In this document: positions 17,709 through 25,626 of the stretch, one piece after another
Numbering within the stretch: position 1 is the stretch's first letter
Layout: every line of letters begins with the position of its first letter
NCBI RefSeq assembly: GCF_900109725.1
Contig: NZ_FOBC01000005.1
Location: forward strand, 33,397 to 97,396
Reading direction: 5' to 3'
Length of the DNA stretch: 64,000 bases
DNA from: Halomonas daqiaonensis
Lineage (GTDB): Bacteria; Pseudomonadota; Gammaproteobacteria; Pseudomonadales; Halomonadaceae
Made by a program: the position numbers and the translations under genes
The notes under the pieces: generated by a model
What the model saw: only the letters and a program-made list of their open reading frames with translations
Databases searched by the model: none
Told to the model about the DNA's origin: nothing

Positions 17709-19700
17709 ATGAGCGCAAATATTGATGACTCCGCCTACCATGACGATGGCACTTCAGGCGAACTGGTGAATAAGCTCGATGCCGCTATCGAGCGACTGTC
17801 CGCCGCGAATGCCGTTGCCGAAGTCTCGCCCGTGTTCGAGGTCATCGATGCGGCGCGACCGCTGATGTTCGACGCCAAGGGCCTGGAAGCCCTCTACACG
17901 CGAGTACCAGCAATCGAGGCCGCGGGGTTCTTCGGGGGTAGCGACTGGAATTATCCCCAGACTCTAGTGCCTTCGCTCGCCGTTCGTACGGTGCGTCACG
18001 GCGACCCGACCGCCACCCTGGTCGAAAGCCTGAGCCAGATTCGCCTGCTGGCTGTCGCCAAGGGCGATTATTCGCACCCTTCCGTCTCGGCCGAGCACGC
18101 CCATCACTTCCTCGCTCAAGTGATGGCCATGAACCTCGATATCGTGGTCAGTAACGACCTGCAAGAAGGCGACCGGCTGCGCCCTGACCGGCTGGGTTAC
18201 GCCGTCCAGAACCTGTATCACTACCTGCTCCAACATCTGGGATACCAGAATCTACTGGGCCATCTGGTGGCCGAAGTCTGGCGAATCCTGGAGCAACGCC
18301 CGGTCCAGGTCGATGGCGTCAAGCAGATGGTGACCCAGATCGCCACCTGCCTGCACAACCCGGATGCCGTGGCCGGCGAGGTCGGGGACGATGCCTTGCA
18401 GCTGATCAAGGCCGTGTTCAGCCCCACCGAAGGCTGTCGCGAAGATCCCGGCTTTGACGTCTACGCCGAACGGCTGGTGAGCATGGACGAGGCAGCTTTG
18501 CTGCAGGAGGCCATTGCCTTCGCCCAGGCCATGCACAGCACCGGCCTGGTCTCGCCGTACATGCCGGGGTTCATACGGTATCTGCGCAACCGTTGGAACG
18601 AGCTGATCCCCACGGCACTCGGCCTGAGTTACACTGGGGCCGACGCCTTTCATTGTTATCCGGCGTTGATTCACAAGCTGATCGACGAAGCCCTGTTCGC
18701 TGAAACCAGCCAGGCCGCGTATGGTCTTGCCATGATGCTCGAGAGAGGCATTCTCTACTCACCGCCGGTGGCCCCGTCGCTGTGGCGACAGCTGAGACTT
18801 TCGATGTGCGATGCTGCGGCACAAAAGATCATTGCTGTCTTCGGGAATCGCCGCTCGCCGGAGTGCTTTCTCCTTGCCGACATTCTCAATGTGCTCGGCC
18901 GTCCACTGGGCGTAGGTCAGGGTAACTACCCCACCTGCCAGTCGACACGCGCCTTGTCCATGTGGGCCTTCAATACGCCGGCCGATCTGCTGCGGATCGT
19001 TGCCTGGGCGGCGCGAGACGACGAGATCGTGATGCGCTTCGAGGGCAACAACATTTCCTCCCGCGAGCTTGGCGCTGGTCTAGCAGCCGAGCCCCCTGTG
19101 GATGTGGATGCCGTCTCCCTGCTCACCGTCCCTCACCTCGATCGAATCTACTTCGAGATGGGTCGCCGCAGTGTCGGACGCGGCGAGGATCCGCACAAGT
19201 GGGTCAACCCCGAGTTTCATGGCGACTATGTGAGCCACGGATTCCGCATTGCAGTCGATGTCTTTACCGGCAGCCTGAAGGATTTCGAGGGTTTTATCCG
19301 AGACTTCTATGCGGCATATCACCCCTTCTACAACGGCAATATCCCGGTAATCAATCCGCAGCCAGCGGGCATTGCCGTGACCGATAGCGCCACGCGTTTT
19401 CTCGGCTGGCACGCCATCACGATCCAGCGCCTTGCGCTCGATCCGAGCAAAGTGATGCGTGTGTACTTCTTCAATCCCAACAACGACAGTGGGCAAGACT
19501 GGGGACAGGGAATCGTCACCTCGACCCATGGTAATGGCGAACTCTACGGTGAGGCTTCACTACCGGTTGCCCAGTTCGCATCACGTCTCTACGTCTTTCA
19601 TTACGATCCGCTCGAAAAGGGCGAGCCGACCCTTGTTCCAACCGATGAGGTAGATCGGGCCATGCGTCTGGCCCAGGATAGCTGGGCATCGGGGCGATAG
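17709..19700 (+). CDS. Uncharacterised protein with a papain-like Cys/His/Asn signature
   Basis: A 663-residue soluble protein with no signal peptide or clear membrane segment. I do not recognise a family. The first 390 residues look helical. The last third carries a pattern like a papain-fold enzyme: Gln404 and Cys410 in GQGNYPTCQSTRALSMW, then His568 in GWHAITIQ, then Asn589 in YFFNPNNDSGQDWGQG. Order and spacing (Gln-6-Cys, Cys-158-His, His-21-Asn) fit papain-like peptidases or transglutaminase-like acyl transferases. The ATP-grasp gene follows after 87 bases, and both end at one terminator. A protease, amidase or acyl transferase working with that ligase is an inference. Confidence 0.6.
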   Translation: MSANIDDSAYHDDGTSGELVNKLDAAIERLSAANAVAEVSPVFEVIDAARPLMFDAKGLEALYTRVPAIEAAGFFGGSDWNYPQTLVPSLAVRTVRHGDPTATLVESLSQIRLLAVAKGDYSHPSVSAEHAHHFLAQVMAMNLDIVVSNDLQEGDRLRPDRLGYAVQNLYHYLLQHLGYQNLLGHLVAEVWRILEQRPVQVDGVKQMVTQIATCLHNPDAVAGEVGDDALQLIKAVFSPTEGCREDPGFDVYAERLVSMDEAALLQEAIAFAQAMHSTGLVSPYMPGFIRYLRNRWNELIPTALGLSYTGADAFHCYPALIHKLIDEALFAETSQAAYGLAMMLERGILYSPPVAPSLWRQLRLSMCDAAAQKIIAVFGNRRSPECFLLADILNVLGRPLGVGQGNYPTCQSTRALSMWAFNTPADLLRIVAWAARDDEIVMRFEGNNISSRELGAGLAAEPPVDVDAVSLLTVPHLDRIYFEMGRRSVGRGEDPHKWVNPEFHGDYVSHGFRIAVDVFTGSLKDFEGFIRDFYAAYHPFYNGNIPVINPQPAGIAVTDSATRFLGWHAITIQRLALDPSKVMRVYFFNPNNDSGQDWGQGIVTSTHGNGELYGEASLPVAQFASRLYVFHYDPLEKGEPTLVPTDEVDRAMRLAQDSWASGR

Positions 19701-19787
19701 CCTCTGGATGCCCGGCATTATTAAGCTCGACAAGACCGCCAATAATCGAGCGTCAATTTCCTGCTAAGCGCAGAAGGAGTGCACTGT

Positions 19788-21095
19788 ATGTCATCAGTAC
19801 CAGAAACCCCCATCCCCGAGCACGTTTCAAGCTGGACCGACCCAACCATGGATTCGGTACGCGGAACCGAAACACCCAAGGATCCCAACAAGGGCTACAT
19901 TGCCCTGCTGGGCTGGAGCGTCAACGCCATCAAGGCCGCTCAGAAATTCGACCGCCGCTACGTGGTGGTGGCGCCCGACTGGGCCGCCGACTTCTGCGAA
20001 GCCAACAAGATTCCGTTCATTCCCTGGGATTTCATTCGCCTGAATGATCGCTCCCTGGAAATTGCGCAGCGGCTCAAGGAAGAAGGGGTCGATGTCGCCA
20101 TCCCGCTGTTCGAGGAAACCGTCGAATGGTCAGGCGCGATCAACTCCGTGCTCATGGACAACCCGCGCATGTATGGACAATCCATCCTGTTCCGCGACAA
20201 GGCACTGATGAAGCGCCGCGCTCAGCTTGGCGGTATTCGGGTGGGCATCTTCGAGGAGGCCCACGAGAAGGAAGACGTCGTTCGCTTCATGAAGCGCGTC
20301 AACCAGACGCTGCTCAAGCTTGACGGCGACCCCGATGATCCGATTCACGTCAAGGCCTTCGACAAGGCCGGGTGTCTCGGCCATCGCATGATCCGCACGA
20401 TGGAAGAAATCGATCACATCCCGGATGAAGAGTATCCGCTGCTGATGGAAAGTCACCTGGACGGCTGGGAATTTGCCGTCGAGGCATGGATCCATGACGG
20501 CAAGATCAAGTTCCTCAACATCTCGGAGTACGTGACCCTAGGCTACTCGGTATTCGTTCCTGCCACTCGGGAGCTGGAGAGCTGGCGCAACGCGATCACC
20601 AAGCAGATCGAATTGCTGATCAAGACCTTCGACATCAAGTTCGGCTTGATCCATCCCGAGTACTTCGTGACGGCAGACGGCGAGATGTACTTCGGTGAGG
20701 TCGCCTATCGCCCGCCCGGTTTCAAGGCCTTCGAGCTCATCGAGATGGCCTATGGCTTCAACGCCTACCAGGCTTCCATGCTGGTCTTCGATCCCAAGAG
20801 CACCAAGGAGGAAGTCGCCAACTTCTTCCCCCGCGAGGTGGTCGATGCGAAGGGCTATGCGGGCTGCTTCGGCGTCTACCCGCGCCGTCGTGTGGTCAGC
20901 AAGCTGGAGATGCCCAAGGAAACCATCGAGCATCCCTATTTCGTGTCACACGAGTTGCACGAGCCGACGGAAGAGACCGTGCCCGACCGGTCGGCCTTCG
21001 GTACTCACTGGGGGCTGGTGTTCTTCTTCGGGGACGACCCGATCACCATGCGGGACCTGCTCAAGGCGCAAGAGGACCTGGACTTCTACGTCTAG
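19788..21095 (+). CDS. ATP-grasp domain protein (second, different subfamily)
   Basis: A 435-residue protein. After about 35 flexible residues it has a PreATP-grasp part (YIALLGWSVNAIKAAQKF), a central nucleotide-binding part and the metal-binding strand GEVAYRPPG with Glu304; the EVxxRPxG form is that of amino-acid and peptide ligases. AAGGAG lies 8 bases before the ATG at 19788. It probably forms an amide or peptide bond, but the substrates are unknown. It is the second gene of a pair with the papain-like protein. Sequence likeness to the ATP-grasp protein at 13518 is only in the fold. Confidence 0.78.
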   Translation: MSSVPETPIPEHVSSWTDPTMDSVRGTETPKDPNKGYIALLGWSVNAIKAAQKFDRRYVVVAPDWAADFCEANKIPFIPWDFIRLNDRSLEIAQRLKEEGVDVAIPLFEETVEWSGAINSVLMDNPRMYGQSILFRDKALMKRRAQLGGIRVGIFEEAHEKEDVVRFMKRVNQTLLKLDGDPDDPIHVKAFDKAGCLGHRMIRTMEEIDHIPDEEYPLLMESHLDGWEFAVEAWIHDGKIKFLNISEYVTLGYSVFVPATRELESWRNAITKQIELLIKTFDIKFGLIHPEYFVTADGEMYFGEVAYRPPGFKAFELIEMAYGFNAYQASMLVFDPKSTKEEVANFFPREVVDAKGYAGCFGVYPRRRVVSKLEMPKETIEHPYFVSHELHEPTEETVPDRSAFGTHWGLVFFFGDDPITMRDLLKAQEDLDFYV

Positions 21096-21143
21096 TGACG
21101 CCTTGACGGCCGTCTCGAATGAAGACGGCATCTCACATGATCG

Positions 21144-21170
21144 GGGCAGGGCTCAGGCCCTGCCCTTTTT
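21144..21170 (+). terminator. Rho-independent terminator
   Basis: A 9-bp stem GGGCAGGGC (21144-21152) and GCCCTGCCC (21157-21165) with loop TCAG is followed by TTTTT. It closes the papain-like/ATP-grasp pair. Confidence 0.88.
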
Positions 21171-21235
21171 CCTGCAAGCCGATTCATCCGTTCTTGAACA
21201 TCCTGAATTCAAGCAATAAACGGCGCTGATCAACG

Positions 21236-22219
21236 CTAGCCTGCCATGTCGACCACGACGCGCCCACGAACCCGGCCCGCCAGCAGCTCTCCGGCCTTGT
21301 CGATGGCCTCGTCCAGGCCAATCGTATCCATGATGGCCTCCAATTGCTCGGAAGCCAGCAACTCACCAAGCCGCTGCCAGGCCTCGACGCGATCCGCATA
21401 AGACCGCATCACGCTATCGATTCCCGACAGGGTCACGCCTCTCAGGATGAAGGGCGCGACGCTGCCCGGCAGGTCCATGCCCTGTGCCAGCCCACAGGCC
21501 ACGACGGTACCGTCGTAGCGGGTCCCAGCCAGGACATTGGCCAGGGTATGGCTGCCCACCGAATCGATGGCCGCTGCCCAGCGCTCCTTGGCCAGAGGTC
21601 GGCCAGGCTCGGAGAGCGTCTGGCGGTCGATTACCTCCTGGGCTCCCAAGCTTTCGAGATATGCCGTCTCCTCCAGGCGTCCGGTGGAGGCCACGACCCA
21701 ATAGCCCAGGCGCGATAGAAGCGCGATGGCGTAGCTACCGACCCCGCCGTTGGCGCCGGTTACCAGTACCTCGCCCCGGTCAGGCGTTATGCCCTGGCGC
21801 TCCAGTGCTATTACCGCGAGCATGGCGGTGTAACCGGCCGTGCCGATGGCCATGGATTGCCGAGCACTGAAGGCGGTGGGATGAGGAATCAGCCAGCGAC
21901 TGTCCAGACGCGCCTTCTCGGCCAGCCCGCCCCAGTGCGTCTCCCCGACGCCCCAGCCGTTGAGCAGCACGCTGTCACCGGGCTGGTAGGCCTCCGCCGT
22001 TGAGCTCTCGACGGTACCCGCCAGGTCGATCCCCGGCACCATGGGAAACGAACGCACCACCGGCCCCTTGCCGGTGATGGCCAGGGCATCCTTGTAGTTC
22101 AGCGTGCTGCATTCGACCCGCACCGTGACGTCGCCCTCGGGGAGTCGCGATTCGTCGAGCGTCTCGAGCGCCACACGCTGGCCTTCGTCTTGCTTATCGA
22201 TCAGGATTGCCTTAAACAT
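21236..22219 (-). CDS. acuI: Acrylyl-CoA reductase AcuI/YhdH type
   Basis: A 327-residue medium-chain reductase, the usual AcuI length. CSTLNYKDALAITGKGPVV and PGIDLAGTV near the N-terminus are family marks, and GANGGVGSYAI near residue 156 is the NADPH loop. AcuI reduces acryloyl-CoA to propionyl-CoA, which matters in DMSP and 3-hydroxypropionate use and in detoxifying acryloyl-CoA. No dmd gene is adjacent, though an acyl-CoA dehydrogenase of a DmdC-like size lies 3.4 kb away. It appears to be a single gene. Confidence 0.85.
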   Translation of the reverse strand: MFKAILIDKQDEGQRVALETLDESRLPEGDVTVRVECSTLNYKDALAITGKGPVVRSFPMVPGIDLAGTVESSTAEAYQPGDSVLLNGWGVGETHWGGLAEKARLDSRWLIPHPTAFSARQSMAIGTAGYTAMLAVIALERQGITPDRGEVLVTGANGGVGSYAIALLSRLGYWVVASTGRLEETAYLESLGAQEVIDRQTLSEPGRPLAKERWAAAIDSVGSHTLANVLAGTRYDGTVVACGLAQGMDLPGSVAPFILRGVTLSGIDSVMRSYADRVEAWQRLGELLASEQLEAIMDTIGLDEAIDKAGELLAGRVRGRVVVDMAG

Positions 22220-22388
22220 TTGTGAACCTCTTCGATGTGCCGATTGCTAGACTGATCCACCCCGCCGGCGAGTTTACCTTCCTCCCGAGCCTCTCGCAGA
22301 CCTTCAGATGCCGATCCCACACATGGCGCAAGCCTGGACGGAAACGACCAACCCCGCCACTTTCACATGCCTGTCCCGTTGCCCCACA

Positions 22389-22438
22389 TTGACAGCCATG
22401 GTCAGCCACGCCTATTATCGATAATGATTCTCATCAAC
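22389..22438 (+). promoter_or_regulatory. Strong promoter with Fur-box-like operator
   Basis: TTGACA (22389-22394), 18 bases, TATTAT (22413-22418). GATAATGATTCTCATCAAC at 22420-22438 matches the 19-bp Fur consensus GATAATGATAATCATTATC at 15 positions and covers the expected start site near 22425. ATTATCGATAAT at 22414-22425 is a further 12-bp palindrome that overlaps it. Confidence 0.7.
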
Positions 22439-22461
22439 TGCTTGTTGCCGGGTCGGCCAAC

Positions 22462-22869
22462 ATGAACCCTGAACGCCCCAGGATGTACTACAACGTCATC
22501 TTCTTGCAGGTCTCCTTCCAGGCCATCAAGCACTCCATGGCCGGAAAGGCGAGTGATGGCCTGCCCTGCTGGCTCGACGGCAAGATGTTGAAGATGCTGT
22601 GTCGCGACCTCACGGCCTGTCGCGACCAGGCCGTCGCCCATGACGAGGCCCATCAAGGCCTGGAAGCCGCCTGCACCCAGTGCGAAGAGCTGCTCGCCCA
22701 CTGCCCTGGCGGGCTTAACAGCACCGTCTGCCATCGTTACCTGGATGCCATCCTCGTCGGCCTGCAACACACCCTCGTCTCGCTGGACGCCCCGCCGACT
22801 GCCAAACCCACCAGCCTCTGGCATAACGCCGCCCGTCACCTCCGCGAGGGCTGGCGTCGCCTTTCCTGA
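22462..22869 (+). CDS. Small Cys/His-rich protein, probably iron-regulated, unknown function
   Basis: A 135-residue protein with eight cysteines, including LCRDLTACRDQ and ACTQCEELLAHC, and several histidines. It has no signal peptide or clear membrane segment. I know no family. Two things argue that it is real: a near-consensus promoter with a Fur-like box ends 24 bases upstream, and a degenerate copy of its CRDQ...CTxC part is found at 32770-32850, again just before remains of a deaminase. The true start could also be the Met at 22483 or later. Metal binding is possible from the Cys pattern. The deaminase follows after 43 bases. Confidence 0.55.
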   Translation: MNPERPRMYYNVIFLQVSFQAIKHSMAGKASDGLPCWLDGKMLKMLCRDLTACRDQAVAHDEAHQGLEAACTQCEELLAHCPGGLNSTVCHRYLDAILVGLQHTLVSLDAPPTAKPTSLWHNAARHLREGWRRLS

Positions 22870-22912
22870 GGCAAGTGGCTTCTTGTAATCGTATGCTGTT
22901 AAGGAATCCAAC

Positions 22913-23413
22913 ATGCGAAAAGTGGAGACAGCGACGATGATCACCGAAACCGACAGACACTACCTGCAACGCTGCGTGGAGCTGGCCGAAGAGGCTCTGG
23001 AGGCTGGCGACGAACCGTTCGGCTCAGTGCTGGTGAGTGGTGATGGTGAAGTGCTGGTGGAAGACCACAACCACGTGGCCGGCGGGGATGCCACCCAGCA
23101 CCCGGAGTTCTTCCTGGCGCGCTGGGCAGCAGAGAACCTCACGCCCGAGGAGCGCACACGGGCAACGGTCTACACCTCCGGGGAACACTGTCCCATGTGC
23201 GCGGCGGCTCACGGCTGGGTGGGGTTGGGACGGATCGTCTATGCGAGTTCGTCAGAACAGCTCATCGGCTGGCTGAAGGAGATGGGCATCGACCCGGCGC
23301 CGGTGGCGCCGCTGCCGATTCAGCAGGTGGTACCTGGCGCGGAAGTCGAGGGCCCGGTGCCGGAATTCACCGAGCGCATGCACAACCTGCATCGTCGGCT
23401 GCATGGTGCCTGA
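22913..23413 (+). CDS. Nucleoside/nucleobase deaminase family protein
   Basis: A 166-residue protein of the cytidine-deaminase-like fold. Expected zinc ligands are His63 in HPEFF with proton-shuttling Glu65, and Cys93 and Cys96 in GEHCPMC. The family usually reads HAE and PCxxC, so HPE and HCPMC are variants, but all ligands are kept. The substrate could be guanine, cytosine or a related base. AAGGA precedes the first ATG; the Met at 22937 is an alternative start. It probably shares the Fur-box promoter with the Cys-rich gene. Its C-terminal 37 residues recur in the pseudogene near 32860-32974. Confidence 0.78.
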   Translation: MRKVETATMITETDRHYLQRCVELAEEALEAGDEPFGSVLVSGDGEVLVEDHNHVAGGDATQHPEFFLARWAAENLTPEERTRATVYTSGEHCPMCAAAHGWVGLGRIVYASSSEQLIGWLKEMGIDPAPVAPLPIQQVVPGAEVEGPVPEFTERMHNLHRRLHGA

Positions 23414-23422
23414 GCGCGCGAA

Positions 23423-24274
23423 TCAGCCTCCCGCCAGCACCTGCTCGACATAGGCCTCGCAGCGCTGGTAGGCCGGTCGCATCCGCAGCCCTTCCCAGTA
23501 GGCCTCGAACTCGGGCCGACGAGGAATGGTGCCGAAGTGCATGCCCCAGCCGAGGTGCGAGCCAACGTAGACGTCGGCGGCACTGAATGCTCCGCCGCCG
23601 ATGAAGGGCTTTCCCTCGACGGCGGCGGCCAGGGTATCGATCAGCGCCCAGTAGTCACCGCATCCGAGGCGCATCTTCTGCTCTGCCGTGGGCTGCACCC
23701 CTAGGTCGTTGAGGGCGATGGCGCTCTCCAGCGGCCCGGCCGCGAAGAACAGCCAGCGGTAATAGTCGCCTCGAGCGGCGGGCGACGGCGCAAGGCCAGC
23801 CTCCGGGAAGGCATCGGCAAGGTAGGCGCAGATGGCGGCGGCCTCGGTCACCACCACATCCCCATGACGGATAGCGGGCACCTTGCCCATGGGATTGAGG
23901 GCCAGGTAGTCCGGCGACTTCATGGTGGAGCCATACTCGAGGATCACCGTGCGATAGGGCACGCCGAGTTCCTCGAGCATCCAGTGGACGATCCCGCCAC
24001 GGGAGAGCGGGTGGGTGTAGAAGGTGATCTCGGCCGGCTCCCATGGGGCGGGTTCGGCCAATGCCGCGGGCGGCAGTGCGATTTCCGGGGGCAACACATA
24101 GCCCTGGCCGGGTGTGTTGACGACCTCGACCCCCACCGCGCGCAGCGTGGCGATGTCCTGGTAAAGGATCCGCAGGGTAATCCCCAGCCTCTCGGCAAGC
24201 TCGGGTCCGCCGATCGGGCCAGGGTGGTAACGCAACACCCGGATCAGGTCTTGCAGGCGGGTCGTTCGGGTCAT
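23423..24274 (-). CDS. HTH-glutathione S-transferase fusion protein
   Basis: A 283-residue protein. Residues 1-60 are a DeoR/YafY-type helix-turn-helix (TRLQDLIRVLRYHPGPIGGPELAERLGI in part, then DIATLRAVGVEV and GQGYVLPP, the usual wing). Residues 84-283 are a complete glutathione S-transferase: thioredoxin-like part with NPMGKVPAIRHGD and TEAAAICAYLADAFP, then the helical part with FSAADVYVGSHL. GAGGAA precedes the ATG at 24274. In YafY-type regulators this HTH is normally followed by a WYL domain; here GST takes its place. It converges with the deaminase gene, with 9 bases between stops. Confidence 0.8.
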   Translation of the reverse strand: MTRTTRLQDLIRVLRYHPGPIGGPELAERLGITLRILYQDIATLRAVGVEVVNTPGQGYVLPPEIALPPAALAEPAPWEPAEITFYTHPLSRGGIVHWMLEELGVPYRTVILEYGSTMKSPDYLALNPMGKVPAIRHGDVVVTEAAAICAYLADAFPEAGLAPSPAARGDYYRWLFFAAGPLESAIALNDLGVQPTAEQKMRLGCGDYWALIDTLAAAVEGKPFIGGGAFSAADVYVGSHLGWGMHFGTIPRRPEFEAYWEGLRMRPAYQRCEAYVEQVLAGG

Positions 24275-24430
24275 GATGAGCAGTTCCTCGGGCGCGTGAC
24301 AGTCTCTCGCCGCCTCAGGGAGCGCCGAGGCGATCATGATGCCTCTGACACGGGATCGGCGCCAGCCAGCAAACCAAGAAACTGCAGATACTCTGCCTGG
24401 CTTCGACCTTCACCAAGGGATGCCAGCGAA

Positions 24431-24455
24431 GGCTCTGGAAGCACAATCCAGAGCC
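24431..24455 (-). terminator. Hairpin after the metallopeptidase gene
   Basis: A 9-bp stem GGCTCTGGA / TCCAGAGCC with a 7-base loop lies 11 bases past the stop at 24466. There is no T run, so it may be a processing or Rho-associated end. Confidence 0.35.
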
Positions 24456-24465
24456 CGGGTCCGGC

Positions 24466-25431
24466 TCAAAGCCCTTGGGCGCCGCGGCGTAACCAGTCAT
24501 GCATGAAGACAAGCTTGCGGCGGACCTTTTCGGAGAGCACGAAGGGATAGAGATCCGGCAATCCCATCGCGCGATTGATGTGGTTGACCGCCATGACCTG
24601 GTGCGTGGCAATGTGGATCAGATTCTCGGCATCGGACTCCATGTAGGGATCCCAACCGAGATGCGGGAGGTCAGAGGAGGACAAGCCGGCGGCAACAAAA
24701 CTGTCGGCGATATCCGTCAGATGCAGCAGGTGAGACGCGGTTTCGGCCCAATCCTCGTGGGGATGTGCAGCCGCATAGGTGCTGACGAAGTGCGAGCGCC
24801 AGTCGGGCGGTGGCCCATTGTGGTAATAGCGTTTGAGTGCGGCAGGATAGTCCTCCCGCTCATCACCGAACATGGCCCGGAAGGCATCGAGAAAATCTTC
24901 CCGCAGGCTGAGACGCCACCAGAGCATGTGCGCTATCTCATGACGCATATGACCGATCATGGTCCGGTAGGGTTCTTCCAGGGCCTCTCGACGGGTAGTG
25001 CTCAGGACCGGGTCTGCCTCGGCCACGCTGATCGTCACCACACCCCCGACGTGCCCCATGGGTACCGGGGTATGGCCCTCGGCCAGCATATGAAACACAG
25101 GGCGAGCGCCGGGGTCCTCGGGTCGGAACCAGTTCCAGCGGCCCAGGTTGTCGATCACCCAGCGCTTGGCGGCCTCGGTATGCGCCCAGTTGGGCATGGC
25201 ATCGGGAATGGAAGGATCCGGCGCCAGCTCGGTCATGGCGCAGGCGCGACAGAAGTCGCCCTGCTTGGGGGCGATCCAGTTGCAGCCGATCACGTCGCGA
25301 TTGGCGCAGAACGGCGGCATGGTGATGAAGGCCCTGGCCTGAGGGTCGTAGGCAATGGGCGTACCGGTGGCGGTCGCGAGGTTGTCGAACCAGAGGGATC
25401 CGGCACCGACCGGATTGGCAAAGACACGCAT
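24466..25431 (-). CDS. Putative zinc-binding metallopeptidase
   Basis: A 321-residue protein of the putative zinc-peptidase (Peptidase_Mx-like) family. The zincin motif HEIAH is at residues 164-168 in GHMRHEIAHMLWW. A Cys set remains in FCANRDVIGCNW and FCRACAM (residues 40-70). The family's N-terminal zinc ribbon, which usually reads like FxCxxCGxxLxFxNxxCxxCG, is here FANPVGAGSLWFDNLATATG with no Cys at the expected positions. I start at MRVFANP, with GGAG about 11 bases upstream. Substrate and partners are unknown. Confidence 0.7.
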   Translation of the reverse strand: MRVFANPVGAGSLWFDNLATATGTPIAYDPQARAFITMPPFCANRDVIGCNWIAPKQGDFCRACAMTELAPDPSIPDAMPNWAHTEAAKRWVIDNLGRWNWFRPEDPGARPVFHMLAEGHTPVPMGHVGGVVTISVAEADPVLSTTRREALEEPYRTMIGHMRHEIAHMLWWRLSLREDFLDAFRAMFGDEREDYPAALKRYYHNGPPPDWRSHFVSTYAAAHPHEDWAETASHLLHLTDIADSFVAAGLSSSDLPHLGWDPYMESDAENLIHIATHQVMAVNHINRAMGLPDLYPFVLSEKVRRKLVFMHDWLRRGAQGL

Positions 25432-25626
25432 GAGGCAGTAACTCCAGGAAGAACGGCAGAACAGATGGCCCGACGCATTACAGGTCATCCTGATCTTCTC
25501 ACGCCCGACAATCAAACCGTCAGTGCTGTACCGCACACAAAGCAAGAAGGCGGCAAGGGCCATTCCCCTGCGCCAAGGCGATCCTTTCCGGTCGAGAGAG
25601 AGCTCGCTAGTCCGTCCGTTGCGACC

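Noticed and set aside
22402..22944. A 180-residue minus-strand frame opposite the Cys-rich gene
   Set aside because: The plus strand has the promoter and Fur-like box and a conserved remnant elsewhere, so I prefer the plus-strand gene.
22389..24274. A mobile element carrying the Cys-rich gene and deaminase
   Set aside because: The remnant at 32.5-33.0 kb suggests duplication, but I see no transposase, terminal inverted repeats or target duplications at either place.
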